Positions 8,354 through 19,025 are shown, counted from the first letter of the stretch. The stretch is DNA of 25,000 nucleotides from Owenia fusiformis (GCA_903813345.2 CAIIXF020000252.1:1-25000); one strand, 5' to 3'. Notes: generated by a model from the letters alone, not told the origin. A program made the numbers and translations.

Positions 8354-9358
8354 ACGGCATTATAAAAGCATACTCTTTAATACACGAACAGAATCAAAAT
8401 GAGACTTTATCTATCAGAGAAATAAAAATGGAAAATTTGTATTCTGAAAATATTAACTGATGCATTGGTTAGTATTAAATATTAAGTTTTACAGTCGGAA
8501 ACCTCAAGGGGCGGGCAATTTGATTAAACAAAACGCCGGATTAATATGTGGACAACTTGCAAATGAAATGTAAGTAACATGACAGAACGAGTATGTACGC
8601 CCAATAAATACTTTTATAGTTTTAATGTGCATTCAAAGGACCCCGTTTGTAAAATTGATAGAAATGAATAGTTTTATTATCGGAATAAAACTGAGAAATA
8701 TCTACCCGATTCGCCAGAATAGTCATCATCACATCAGTGCGAAAAATTAGCTATATATATTTTCTATGCGATATACACCTGATATTGATAGCCTTCCACG
8801 ATCATGGTCCGTTGACATCATCAACCTTGTGATTTGCCATAAGTGATTAACCAACATTTTTTGATTAAAAGTCGGGGTTGATGTTTCTTGACTTTTCACA
8901 TTGACATCAAAACAAAACATAATTTGAAAATAAAAGGCATAAAATGGCCATTAAAAGTACATTTTTGAACAAAAGTATCAACTTATATTACACTGCACGC
9001 AAATACAAAGTGAAAAGAACGTCTTCCCGGAGATTGAAATACGGATCGGTAAGTCAACAAATCAAACTGTTAAATAAATAAGCTTAGCCTATGTCTGCGA
9101 TTGTTTGTCTGAGTGGCCAGATGTTATCCGTTTCAGATAATAAATTTCTGAGAATACTACTGATATCTAGAATACATCTTCCGTGATATTAATTTTTCAT
9201 AAAACTACCCTTTGCATTCGTTTGACTTCACTTCTTAAAAGAGAGCCTTTTCATTCTTGATTCGAATTTTTATCTTGTCTTCATCTAAATTTGTGGATTA
9301 ATAACAGTTTTTAGTATACAAATTGAACATACAAAATGTAGCGTATTAATTACACGTT
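8354..9358. other. Spacer, no gene recognised
   Basis: AT-rich, with the second copy of the 41-bp repeat at 9205-9245 and little else. Confidence 0.35.
9205..9245 (+). repeat. 41-bp direct repeat, copy 2
   Basis: Matches 8083-8123 with three substitutions. Confidence 0.6.
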
Positions 9359-9359
9359 A

Positions 9360-9602
9360 CAGTGGCGTAGCCAGCTTTCAGTCGGGGGAGGGGGGGGGGT
9401 GCGATCGTGGCAAAAAAAATGTTTTTGAAGATTTGTTTTGAATTTTACAAAAATTGGTGCAACTTCGTTCAAAATCGAGCTAGAAGCTTCAAATAAAAAG
9501 CATTTTAAGACTTTTTTCTTTTATCTAATGGTTCTATTTTCTTTGGTTATGGAGGGGGGGGTGCGATCGCACACATCACATCCCCCTGGCTACGCTTATG
9601 CG
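9360..9602. mobile_element. ~243-bp MITE-like repeat with CAGTGGCGTAGCCAG-type ends
   Basis: The left end is CAGTGGCGTAGCCAG (9360-9374) and the right end is CTGGCTACGCTTATG (9586-9600), a short terminal inverted repeat. Next to each end lies a G run followed by GTGCGATCG (about 9390-9407 and 9552-9569), in the same orientation on both sides. The middle is AT-rich and contains a 67-codon ORF with no recognisable product. Related ends occur at 6425-6443 and 21303-21365, so this is a multi-copy family in this genome. Confidence 0.65.
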
Positions 9603-11690
9603 CTATATGAATATAACAAGGTTGTCATATCATGCCAATAGTTAGATGGTTAACTAATATTAACACAAAATAATAATACACGATAATTAAAAAAATAAAC
9701 CTCGGTATTCGGGCCTAAAATCCAAGGATACGTGTACCATTACTTAAGTGTAAGCTGCAATACCATATCGAATACCTGTACCATTACTCAATAATAACCA
9801 CTAGTAAGACCATAATAACAAGCTTAATAACTAGCTTATCGCAAGTTATTCCATACGATTTTGTCTTGTGTACTGGACTACATACTGGCACCCTTACATA
9901 TATGTTACAGTCCATATTGTAGAATTAGCCCATAAGAGCTTTGCAAAATCAACATCTTATACAATCAACGTAAAAGACGGCTTGCCCAACCTTACAGGCA
10001 AACTATTATAGACAAATTTGAAGATAAGACTGATATTGTCACATCGAATTATGATAATAAGTAAATAATATTTTTGTAATATTTTGCACCGGTATAACCA
10101 GTCCCAGTAGAATAAAACACAGGGTTACCCTAAATTGTAGAAACATGAATATGTTTCGTATAATTAATTAATTCATGTATCCCAAGGATTTCACCTGTTC
10201 CCTTCCTGCCCAAACCTTATTTTATTTTTGATTTCTTACAATAAAGTAAACTACTCTTTTTGACATCTTATCATTTTTATTTCCACATAATATTGACGTG
10301 AGAACTCAAATGATCAATGGGAAAACAATGCTAAACTTGCACACTGAAATATGTATTCCAGCAGGCCTAGGAAAATATGGCTAGAAAAAGATGCTACACG
10401 TCTACAGGTGGACAAACTATTCCCCCTGAAAAGTATTTTAAGGGTCAGATCACTAAATTCATGATTGTGTTGAAAAGCTGTTGAAAATGATTGTGTTGAA
10501 GAATTCATATTGCTTATTACGAGTGATTATTTAGCATGTTACTGAATATCTCATCAAGTGACCTAAAGTACAGCAGCTAAAATAAGCATATCGAAATATT
10601 ATAATTCAGTATTATTCGGAGAAGGGGATTATACAGTTATAAGGGATTAGCAATTAATTTATTATCTTACAATTTAGCTCAATTCTTGAATTTGAAGATC
10701 TATTGCCATATTGTTTAAAATGCATTATAATCGATCGATCTAATGGTAAGAACTAGTATGTGATATGATCGATTTTACCTTTTTGTCGTCATTGCTGAGG
10801 AATACAATAATACCATTCCAATTAATGATAACTCACTTATTGTATTACTTGTGCTTGATACACATGCTGGAAGATATGCTTTTAAAATTAGTAAACCATT
10901 ACCAAAACTATGGTTACCCTGTAGAAGTGAGAAGCACATTAAAAATGAATATCACCCCCTTCAATCTATTTTTACAGGTTTTTATGATTATTTCACATTT
11001 TTCTATATTTTGCGTAACCAGGATGGTGAATTTTCTTCATTTTGCCTTACCAATATTCATTATATCTGTCAATTTCAAGAAAATCGCACCACTACGTTTG
11101 AAAATAATTCAAATTGTGTCGTTTTTCCCATTGAGCTCCATTATAAAAATGGAATTTTCAAACTTAATATTTTAAAATTCTACGTGGTGAAAAGTTGCAT
11201 ATTGAGTAGTTAGTTAATGTTATGGTGTTAAAAATTCAAAACAAAAAGAAATAAAGAAAAAATGCCATAGAGAAGCCTCAATAGAGTCTCTTTAAGCGAA
11301 TGTTAATCCATAAGTAATTTCACCATTTTTTGTATCCATTAAAAGCAACAGGAAAACGTATTGTAACACTCCACCAAATAACTGGGCTCAGTACGTCGAA
11401 TTACCCATTCTACCACATTTGAACCTTTGTTATTTGAGTGTACACAATGTTATTCCATCTGCTTTTGGGAATGATAGTGTTACTGTCTAGCATATTAGAA
11501 AAATGGTTATTCAAGTTGTACGTTCTTGATGTTTGTAGCATGCGCTCAATTGGGGAAAATGTATTACTTCCTCTATTAATATGCAGCATTTTTACATATC
11601 TCATGATGAAGAGACATTTATATAGTACTATGTTTGCGCTAGGGAGTTGCAGTAAACTCCAAAGAAACATTATCTTTTAAGAAGTCAATG
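9603..11690. other. 2-kb AT-rich spacer, no gene recognised
   Basis: A minor imperfect repeat (TACCTGTACCATTACT / TACGTGTACCATTACT) lies near 9731 and 9774. Two overlapping plus-strand ORFs of 136 and 120 codons (10765-11175, 10851-11213) are the longest here. They are in different frames over the same bases, rich in I/F/L/N, and show no domain I know. Sense and antisense ORFs of 80-86 codons overlap at 11410-11680. All look like chance ORFs. Confidence 0.4.
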
Positions 11691-12740
11691 TACGAGGGTT
11701 GTCTCAGAAGTAATGCACTATATGCTCTAACTTTCAGCTGAAATTTTGTGTATATAACAATTGAAGTTTCATCTATCATATCCTGAAGTTTCTGCATCAA
11801 ACATTAATATTAAGTCTTAATCTGGTTGCTATAGCAACATGGGGGTAAGGGGTGGGCGGGGCAGGTACCAATTTTTCTAACTATGAAAAGATCCAAAGTG
11901 TTATTTTATTAATATTTCTTTCTTTTAAATGATCAAAATGTTTTGGAAATTGTTTCATTTATTCAGCATGATGTTAACCAAGTACAAATAATGACATTTT
12001 ACACTTTGATGTCATAATACCACAGTTCAATAGTCACAAATTCAAATACAGTCATTGTCAAGAAATTGCAAAAATGGCTGCAATTATCACCTAATGACCG
12101 AAGGCCTTGCGTTTGGTGGTCTAATTTCATACTTAATTTGGACTCACAGCCACGCGAAACTTATGCTTCCATGAAGAAAGTATAAAAGGAGTATATAACA
12201 GATAGAACTACAATTATGAGGTGGCAGAAAAGATTTAAAAGAGATGACTGGACCCTGGATGACAACTCCAAACATGGGAGGTGAAAATTCCACAAGTCAC
12301 AGTGGAAGAAATTGCCAAGAGTGTTTGACCTGACAGACATCAAAAGTACATAACATGCAAAGAGCAATATTTTGAGAAAATGTGAAATGGGACACTGTGC
12401 AATGTGCATCCATTAAATCTAGGGTGTGGTCATAGTAATTTAGTATCTTAAAGATTAATTTTTGAGCATATTTCTTATAGTCACACAAAATGGTATTTGT
12501 TGATTGATTATATCATATTTTCAATTTTTATTTCTTTTGACGTGACTGTATAACCTGCCCCGCCCTACCCAAACTCACCAACTTGATTTTTTTATAACAT
12601 CAATCTAGTTTTATCAGTCAACATGAACATTTGTAGAATAATCAAAATGTCTCTAAGGAACATTTACTGAAAATGTCATGGAAAAATATCAATTATTGAT
12701 AAAGAGCATATAGCGCATTACTTCTGGGACAACCCTCGTA
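11691..12740 (+). mobile_element. Defective mariner-type transposon (~1.05 kb) with TA target duplication
   Basis: The left end from 11691 and the right end read back from 12740 agree over 38 bases with two mismatches, starting TACGAGGGTTGTC. The outer TA pairs fit the TA target duplication of the Tc1/mariner superfamily. Further in, a GC-rich subterminal block (GGGCGGGGCAGGT at about 11853-11865) is mirrored at about 12552-12564, so the inverted ends reach roughly 175-190 bp with poorly conserved sequence between. A mariner transposase N-terminal remnant lies at about 12156-12345 in the plus orientation. No sequence matching the DD34D catalytic region was found, so the copy is internally deleted and cannot move itself. 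Confidence 0.85.
12156..12345 (+). pseudogene. Mariner transposase N-terminal (HTH) fragment, broken
   Basis: From 12156 the plus strand reads ETYASMKKV, a stop, KEYITDRTTIMRWQKRFKRD and then DWTLDDNSKHGR. This matches the mariner N-terminal DNA-binding region pattern (ETYEML-KAYG, SR-T-VF-WHKRFK-GR, ED-PRSGRP). A TGA follows HGR. One base back in frame, VKIPQVTVEEIAKSV continues the family's second helix-turn-helix (usually ...VREIAEEL.) before another stop. The fragment therefore has at least one internal stop and one frameshift, and everything after the DNA-binding region, including the catalytic triad, is absent. It represents perhaps 60 of about 345 residues usual for mariner transposase. 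Confidence 0.8.
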
Positions 12741-12754
12741 GTATTCAACATTCA

Positions 12755-12825
12755 TTAGGCCTAGTGGTAAAGTCGAAACGGGGATACAAGCTGAGTGAGG
12801 TAGAGACTGGATTCTCCGTCCTATT
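12755..12825 (+). other. tRNA-like stretch (possible SINE head or tRNA pseudogene)
   Basis: TAGGCCTAGTGGTAAAGTCG (about 12757-12776) resembles a pol III A box (TGGCNNAGTGG). GGATTCTCCGTCC (about 12810-12822) sits at about the right distance for a B box (GGTTCGANNCC) but keeps only part of it. I cannot draw a convincing cloverleaf. It may be a tRNA-derived SINE remnant or chance. Confidence 0.25.
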
Positions 12826-12844
12826 TTTTCTTTGTATTTTTTCT

Positions 12845-14237
12845 AAAACATCTACTAGTATGTCTTTCTGTTGGTAATTAATAATTTGAGCACCGTATGT
12901 CATTGAAGGAATGTAGTACGTTTTGTATATTTGACACGCAGATGTTGGGACTAAGCCTCTACAGCCACTCCCAATACCGAGAAGCGCGTTGTATTGTGAT
13001 TTACCTACTTGCTTTTATCTAGTACATAATCAGAAATATCGTTATGGAAATTGGAATTCCAACATGTTTTACAAAGTCAGATTTTACGATTGATATACCC
13101 CCGATCTTAAGTTTCAGAGTGGCACCTAATTCAATTTTGCTATTAAAAACAGGAAATAAACATTTATCTGGATAAACTTCATATGTCCACTGGTTACAAT
13201 GCGCATAGAGTAGATTGGATTAGATATTGCACATATCATCAACATATGATGGACTTACACAGCGTAAGGGGTCTATACTGGCTCCCCTGTTAACTTTAGT
13301 CAGGGATTCGATTATATCAGCCATGTAGAGATTGTAGAAAAACATGGACAATACACCGCCTTGATGTACACCTTGAATTGATTGTAAACAAGTCAGAACA
13401 TTTCCCACCCACTAAAACTGAACAACTATAGCGTTTGTACAACATGCATAAACGTTTCCATATTTTACCTTGAATTCCGGCACAGTTATAGAGTTTAAGG
13501 AGAAGACCATCTATCCATACGGAATCAAAAGCTTTTCTGATATCTGTTACTGCTACGACAACCATTTTACCCTGGTCTACATTTTCAGAAATAGTTTCTT
13601 GTCCAAGAAGTGATGTATGAATTGTAATTTTGGGATAGCTCTTAAAACAGATGCCTTCATTTGGGCAGAAATAATATTGTCAAACAATTTTCGTAGCATT
13701 GTCATCAGCGTGATACCCATCGCGTTGTCCTTAACAAGTGGATCTTTACCATTTTTGCAAGAGGGATCATTGTACCAATACAGAAGTTATTTGGAATACA
13801 TGCTGACTGGAGTATTATATTGTAGATAATCGAAATTGATTGGACCATATCATCCCCTCCGAATTTTAATTGTTCCGCGCTTATTTGATCATAACCACAT
13901 GCACTCTTAGAATTCAGAGCTTTTATTGCATTTGGGACCATATAGCAGTAATTGTGAAAAATGTACTGTCAACTGATATTCTCTTAAGAATCGTCTCAAC
14001 TTTATTTTCAATTTCATACGTTGGTTTATCTTATGGGGTTGCTAGTATTTCGCAATGATATTTCCACTGTTCTCTGATCTCATTTGCGTCAGTAATTAGA
14101 TGACCATCATCAGCAAGTATTGGATTTACAGATTTCTTAGATGATCTTTGGTGTTTGTTAACCAAGTACCAATAAAAACGTTGATCAGTATGTTCAGATT
14201 TATACAATTTTTCTAGTTAATTATTTTTGTATTCCAA
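12845..14237 (-). pseudogene. Decayed non-LTR retrotransposon reverse transcriptase
   Basis: Read on the minus strand, segments of a LINE reverse transcriptase appear in the right order across several frames. They are: a pre-RT region FYWYLVNKHQ...DANEIREQW (about 14190-14060); IKALNSKSACGYDQISAEQLKFGG (about 13927-13856, like the K-S-G-DGI-E-K motif); GTMIPLAKMVK (about 13770-13738); MGITL...LRKLFD (about 13720-13675); DIRKAFDSVW (about 13540-13511); QGVHQGGVLS (about 13378-13349); SYVDD (13235-13249), in the position of the catalytic YADD/FADD box; and a thumb-like GGISIVKSDFVKHVGIPIS (about 13104-13048). The order and spacing match CR1/L2/RTE-like elements; the clade is uncertain. At least three frame changes and several stops mean it is inactive. 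The 3' end near 12845 is uncertain. It may run up to the mariner at 12740, and the endonuclease domain is missing. Confidence 0.8.
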
Positions 14238-14264
14238 TTGTGCAGCCCTAGACCTACATGTGGA

Positions 14265-14345
14265 TAATAATTCGCGGGTTATTTTTTCGCGGATGGAGGG
14301 CATCCCGCGAATATAGCGAAAATAAACCCACCGCGAAATTAAAGA
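14265..14345. repeat. CGCGAA hairpin repeat
   Basis: AATTCGCGGGTTATTTTTTC (about 14269-14288) is mirrored by GAAAATAAACCCACCGCGAA and ATT (about 14318-14340), and GATGGAGGGCATCC lies at the turn. Motifs of the type CGCGAAAATAAACC-CGCGAAATT recur in many molluscan and other marine invertebrate genomes, which is from memory rather than a search. No coding capacity. Confidence 0.6.
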
Positions 14346-14418
14346 CGTCTACAGTATTCGATTCGCACGGGATCTGTAACAGCATAATGGTCTTCCCTGA
14401 GATATACATGTGTGCCAT

Positions 14419-15108
14419 TTTGTATTTTTATCTTTAGCCAAAGACGTTAATGGAGGGTTCCAAAAAGGCTTCACATATTTTAGGAATTTCTTCTTTAATA
14501 TATGATTTACGGCGCGGAATCCAAACTGCGTGCATAGTATGCACGCAATTTAAAACACTGACAAACTGCGCGCATATTTAAAAATGGCAGATGGCGAGGA
14601 CACGACTCCCGTAAGGATGAAAAGTACTGGAAATACAAGGTCAGTTTGTTTTTCAGACAGTACCATTATGTGGAGACTAAGTTCACCGTGTTATATCGGT
14701 AACGATAACAAAAAATGGCGGATGGGAAAGACAGCATGTCCTCTTTCTCGCCTGTAGGCAAGATTCACAGATAAGATTTCCTTTTCAACTAGTTCCATTC
14801 GGTGACGTTTATATGGATGGTTATAAAGACTGGGTCAAATCTGCCAGGTGGTTTACTAGAAAAGGAATATAAGCTGTAAACTTACCGACTGAGATGTCCA
14901 AGTTCATATTTTTTAGTCCATTCTATTGTATAAACAAGCCATAAAATGACAAATCCAGAACAGGAACGTGGTCATATTGTAAATAATAAGGTTTCAAACG
15001 CAATGTCATTAGACGACTACGTATGAATTCTATGGACGGTAACGTAAAATATGTGAAGCCTTTTTGGAACCCCACATTAACGTCTTTGGCTAAAGATAAA
15101 AATACAAA
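14419..15108. mobile_element. ~690-bp element with 64-bp inverted repeats (62/64 identical)
   Basis: 14419-14482 and the reverse complement of 15045-15108 agree at 62 of 64 positions, from TTTGTATTTTTATC through AGCCAAAGACGTTAATG, GGTTCCAAAAAGGCTTCACA to TATTTTA. A second inverted pair (ACGGCGCGG-ATCCAAAC) lies inside the left repeat (about 14509-14525) but outside the right one (about 15109-15127), so the order of the two blocks is swapped between the ends. A 21-bp perfect palindrome TGCGTGCATA-G-TATGCACGCA lies at 14527-14547, and two related segments with AAAATGGC(A/G)GATGG lie near 14581 and 14713. There is no ORF of note, so it is probably non-autonomous. No target-site duplication is apparent. 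Confidence 0.75.
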
Positions 15109-15131
15109 GTTTGGATACCGCGCCGTATGAT

Positions 15132-15650
15132 GTTTGACGACAACTTCAAACTGTCAATTAGTTTATCAATAAGAGGTCGATTTCTGCTCCATTTAAGGAC
15201 CGATTAGAAGCCGATTTTAACAAGTTGGAAATTATTGGAGCACATGATACATTATTTGTTATGTTGTCTGAGTTTATATTAGCAAACTTTTTGTTTAAAA
15301 AATCATCATTAAAGCTGTTTTTAAGAATTAATAAGCATTTTTTCAGTATATATGCATGGTCATGATATCAAAATAGCAAACATTAAATGTGTTGATATTA
15401 ACAAACATGGCACAGGCTTTAATAGAATAACAAAATTTGAATATATTTGAAAATACCCATTATCCTATTTTCCCGAATACGTAATGTCAATCAACTCACC
15501 GAATTATTCCTTCAGTTGCTGACGCAGGTGATCTGTTTGGTGCTCCGGTGTCGCTTCGTATACGCAGATCGACGGTTGTCTGTACGCTCCAAGAAGAAGC
15601 CGAACCATAATCAAGTGCCCTCCATGCAGATCCGTAAAATCTAAAAACAA
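15132..15650. other. Spacer, nothing firmly recognised
   Basis: On the minus strand, WSRNRPLIDKLIDSLKL can be read at about 15196-15146 but runs into a stop five codons upstream; it might be a remnant of something coding. The stretch 15515-15640 is GC-richer than its surroundings and part of a 65-codon ORF (15447-15644) with a basic C-terminus, which I do not recognise. Confidence 0.3.
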
Positions 15651-15652
15651 TG

Positions 15653-16150
15653 GAGAGGTTAAGCTACCGTATAAAATCCAGAACGCAACTTAAACGTATC
15701 AATGGCCCCTATACAAATACATGTAGAGTTCACACATAAATAGCCGTTCAGCTCTAGTGTTTGTTTAGACTACACCATAGCTTGTAATGATTACATAGTA
15801 TGCCATTGATGAAGTTCAATAGCTGGTTTTCTACATGTTTCTAATACATATTTTAAACGAGCTCGTTTCGTAAGATTATTGGAGTTAAATCATGCGTAAC
15901 ATACATCATCTTCTTCAGAAAGAATTATACTCTGCATCGAAATCAAAATTGCAAGGATAGTATTCAACAGACATGAGTATAATGATTCCCGTTGATAGCA
16001 ACGTGAAATATGTAAATCTCCCGTTCTAAACACGCAACTTTGAAGTTGAACGGGTATCTGAAGTAGACTAAAGCGATACAATCCTATGTTGATTCAATGT
16101 ACTTTGCGTTTACGTATACGTTTTGAAAAACCGTATTTGCTTAACCTCTC
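15653..16150. mobile_element. Possible ~498-bp element with GAGAGGTTAAGC ends
   Basis: GAGAGGTTAAGC at 15653-15664 is matched by GCTTAACCTCTC at 16139-16150. Further in, weaker matches (CCGTAT/TACGG, AACGCAACTTAAACGTAT versus AACGTATACGTAAACGC) extend the inverted repeat to about 50 bases with gaps. There is no coding content: a 63-codon minus-strand ORF near 15890-16081 is unremarkable. No target-site duplication could be fixed. Confidence 0.4.
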
Positions 16151-16330
16151 TACTGTCAGACAATGAACTTAAGTCAGATCTTAATCCAATGAAACTTGAT
16201 ACTTGAAAGATATTTTTGCACTAAGCGCCTTTGCAATGATAACGTATGTCTTTCAAACTTTGATTAATAGATGTAAACAGGTTGGTATAAAAAAATGTTC
16301 AGACAAAAATATACCTTGTTGATTTGTCAT

Positions 16331-16345
16331 GATATCGTGAATTGA
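16331..16345 (+). repeat. Left candidate target-site duplication of the L1/Tx1 LINE
   Basis: GATATCGTGAATTGA directly precedes the point where LINE coding sequence starts. It resembles GATATCATGAAATTA at 19026-19040, directly after the poly-A end (12 of 15 identical). Confidence 0.5.
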
Positions 16346-18750
16346 TTGAATGTGCTCAATCTCTCAAAAATATGCCAAATGATACGTCTCCTGGTACTGA
16401 TGGTTTCACAACTAACTTCTACAAGTTTTTCTGGATTAATATTAAAGATCTAGTTGTCGATAGTTTGAATTATGGCTTTGAGTCTGGAGAACTCTCTATC
16501 TCACAAAAACAAGGAGTCGTCACCTTAATTCCAAAAAAAAGATAAAATTAGATTATTCCTCAAAAATTGGAGACCAATTACCCTTTTAAACACGGACTAT
16601 AAAATAGGCACCGAATCAATTGCTAACAGAATACGAAAAACCTTAACTTCCATAATAAATACCGTCCAATCCGCATACGTAACCGACCGATACATAGGGG
16701 AAAACATTAGAATCATAGAAGATATTTTAGAATACAGGGACCAAGGTAACATCCTCGGATTACTCCTTCAAATCGATTTTGAGAAAGTCTTCGATTCCGT
16801 CAACTGGAATTTCATCGAGAAAGCTCTTAATTTATTCAATTGAATTTTTATTCAATGATCAATACATTGATCAAATGGGTAAAAACTTTTTACAAAAATG
16901 CTCAAACGTGTATATCCAACAACGGATACCAATCGACTATGTTTTCACCTTCTAGGGGAGTCCGACAAGGATGCCCCCTATCGGCATACCTTTTCATAAT
17001 AGTGGCGGAAATACTAGCTTTATCTATTAGACAAAATATAAATATCCAAGGCATTATTTTGAATAATACTTAGATTAAACTTTCAATGTTTGCGGACGAT
17101 ACAACTTTTTTCCTAGATTCAATAGCATCAACTGAAAATGCCCTTCAGACTCTAAAACGATTCTCTGAAATGTCTGGCCTCAAGCCCAACCTTCAAAAAA
17201 CAGAAGGAAGATGGTTAGGTCTTTTTTAAAACAACACCCCCACAAATTGCACCAAAAAGTCTTGTCTCAAAAATTAAAATCAATAATGAAAATGTTTACA
17301 CTCTCGGAGTATGGTTTAGTCAAAATATAAACGAACGGAATGACCTTAACTTCTCTCCTAAGATTAAATCTATAGAAAACTTATTTAAAATATGGGAATG
17401 GAGGAACCTTAGCTTAATAGGAAAAAACGTGTTGATCAAAGCTCTAGGGATTTCAAAACTAACATATCTAGTATCAACCATACTTGTACCAAAACACATC
17501 ATTAATAATGTTCAAAATCTCATTAATAACTTTTTATGGAACAGAAAACCTCCATTAATAAGCAATTTAACAACCATAGGAAAAATTGAAAACGGGGGAA
17601 TCAAGAGCTTACATTTTGAAACGCAAATAAAATCTTTACAAATACAATGGGTAAAAAGATTATACCAGAAGAAACCCAGTAAATGGAAGCAATATTTCTA
17701 CAGTTTTTTTCCTAATCTCGACTCGGAGACAATATTTCATTCAAAATTTTCCGATGACAAGTTAGCCAGGTTAGCCCCTTTCTACTATAATATCATGGAA
17801 ACTTGGAAATTATTACATAATAAAGAGCCTTATAATAAAGAACTTACTTTAAAAGAGTATATCTGGAATAATGAGTTCATAAAAATTAACGACAAAACCC
17901 TAAATTATGCAAGCTGGATAAGTAAAGGAATCCTTCAAATAAAAATCTCGTTAACAATAATGAATTCTTAGGTTTCGAAGATTTCTCTTTAAAATATAAT
18001 ATCAATACACCTTTCGTTACTTTCTATGGCTTAATTCATGCAATTCCACACTCCTGGAAACAACATATTAAAAACAATCGAAGCAACAAGGCACTTAAAG
18101 ACGAAGAGCTCCAAATCAAAAACACGACAATTAACGTCAAAGCTATAAAAACTAAAACCATATATTGGATTCTCGTAGATAATTTATTTAAAGAACCCAA
18201 CGGGAAAAAATATCTAAATTCAAAATTCAACTTTACAGAAGAAGATTGGAAACATATTTTTACATTACCTTTTAAGACGGTTCGAGAACCGAGAATACAT
18301 TGCCTTCAATACAAACTTGTTTTAGACGTTACACCAAATAACCAATTTTTAACTCGAAAGAAAATAAAAAATTCAAAATGCGACTTTTGTAAAAACGATA
18401 AAATAGATGATACGATACACTTTTTCATAGAGTGCCCAAACTCTGCCAAGATTTGGGATGACTTCAAAAAATTCTTCAATATTGATCTTACAATTAAAGA
18501 CATAATTGTCGGGAAATTAGATCAAGAACACGACCACACTTCAAAAACAATTAATTTTTGCATATTGTATATAAAAAGCTTAATACATAAATCAAGACTC
18601 GTTAATACTAAAATAACATTTATACAAATAAAAGAAATCATAAAATACAAAATCAATGACGAACGAAATATTGCAAACTTAAATGGCACACTGGAAAGTT
18701 TCGGCGAGACTTGGAGATGGGTTATAGATAGATTAAACCAACAGCATTGA
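16346..18750 (+). pseudogene. L1/Tx1-type LINE ORF2 remnant: reverse transcriptase to C-terminal zinc finger
   Basis: Conserved reverse transcriptase blocks follow in order: MPNDTSPGTDGFTTNFYKFF (from 16370), ISQKQGVVTLIPKK (to about 16540), LKNWRPITLLNTDYKI (about 16561-16608), VQSAYVTDRYIGENIR (about 16666-16713), LLQIDFEKVFDSVNW (about 16765-16809; KAFD is usual), SPSRGVRQGCPLSAYLF (about 16948-16998) and the catalytic FADD at 17089-17100. Then come SGLKPNLQKTE and, from about 17265, a long readable stretch through LGVW, LIGKNVLIKALGISKLTY and the IENGGIKSLHFETQIKSLQI region. The C-terminus has a CDFC-X9-H-FIEC zinc-knuckle-like motif (18379-18435) and ends RLNQQH-stop. Breaks: an extra A in the A run near 16534-16541 shifts frame; another frameshift near 16840; TAG at 17071 where Gln is likely; a stop at 17227 with a frameshift soon after; a frameshift near 17950. 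Inactive. Confidence 0.9.
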
Positions 18751-19025
18751 TTTTTTGTTTTACTTTATGCCCTTTTTTATTAAAATATTGTCAGCCCAAT
18801 ACGATTGAAAGATAATCGTATTGCATGTATTGTATTTTCAAATGGTACCCTTTGAAATTAAGTTAAATTAAATACTCTAAATGGAGATGGTCTGAAAAGT
18901 GTGAAAACGTATAATTGTTAAATATAAATGTGTAATAATATTATTGAATATTCAATGTATATGGATTTGATCTGTATGTATATTTTGTATAATGTTTTGT
19001 GTAAGAAAGATGCAATAAAAAAAAA
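18751..19025 (+). mobile_element. LINE 3' UTR and poly-A end
   Basis: AT-rich, non-coding, with an imperfect inverted pair ATACGATTGAAAGATAATCG followed by TAT (18799-18822). It ends in GATGCAATAAAAAAAAA (about 19009-19025), a polyadenylation-like signal running into the A tail. Confidence 0.7.

Larger units (their letters stand above)
16346..19025 (+). mobile_element. 5'-truncated L1/Tx1-type LINE insertion (~2.7 kb)
   Basis: The insertion begins part-way into the reverse transcriptase region and runs through the ORF2 stop at 18748-18750, a ~270-base AT-rich 3' UTR and a poly-A end containing AATAAA (about 19013-19025). Candidate 15-bp imperfect target-site duplications flank it. The 5' truncation, poly-A tail and duplication are the standard marks of target-primed reverse transcription. 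The endonuclease domain and ORF1 are absent, so the copy was dead on arrival or soon after. Confidence 0.85.

Noticed and set aside
8113-8460. Two ORFs on opposite strands encoding similar peptides
   Set aside because: The similarity comes from the 8226-8353 palindrome being read from both sides, not from a duplicated gene.
10765-11213. Two overlapping plus-strand ORFs of 136 and 120 codons, the longest in the central spacer
   Set aside because: They overlap in different frames, are dominated by I/F/L/N as expected from AT-rich DNA, and show no domain, splice context or neighbouring regulatory sequence.
11410-11680. Sense and antisense ORFs of 80 and 86 codons over the same bases
   Set aside because: Mutually overlapping chance ORFs with no recognisable motif.
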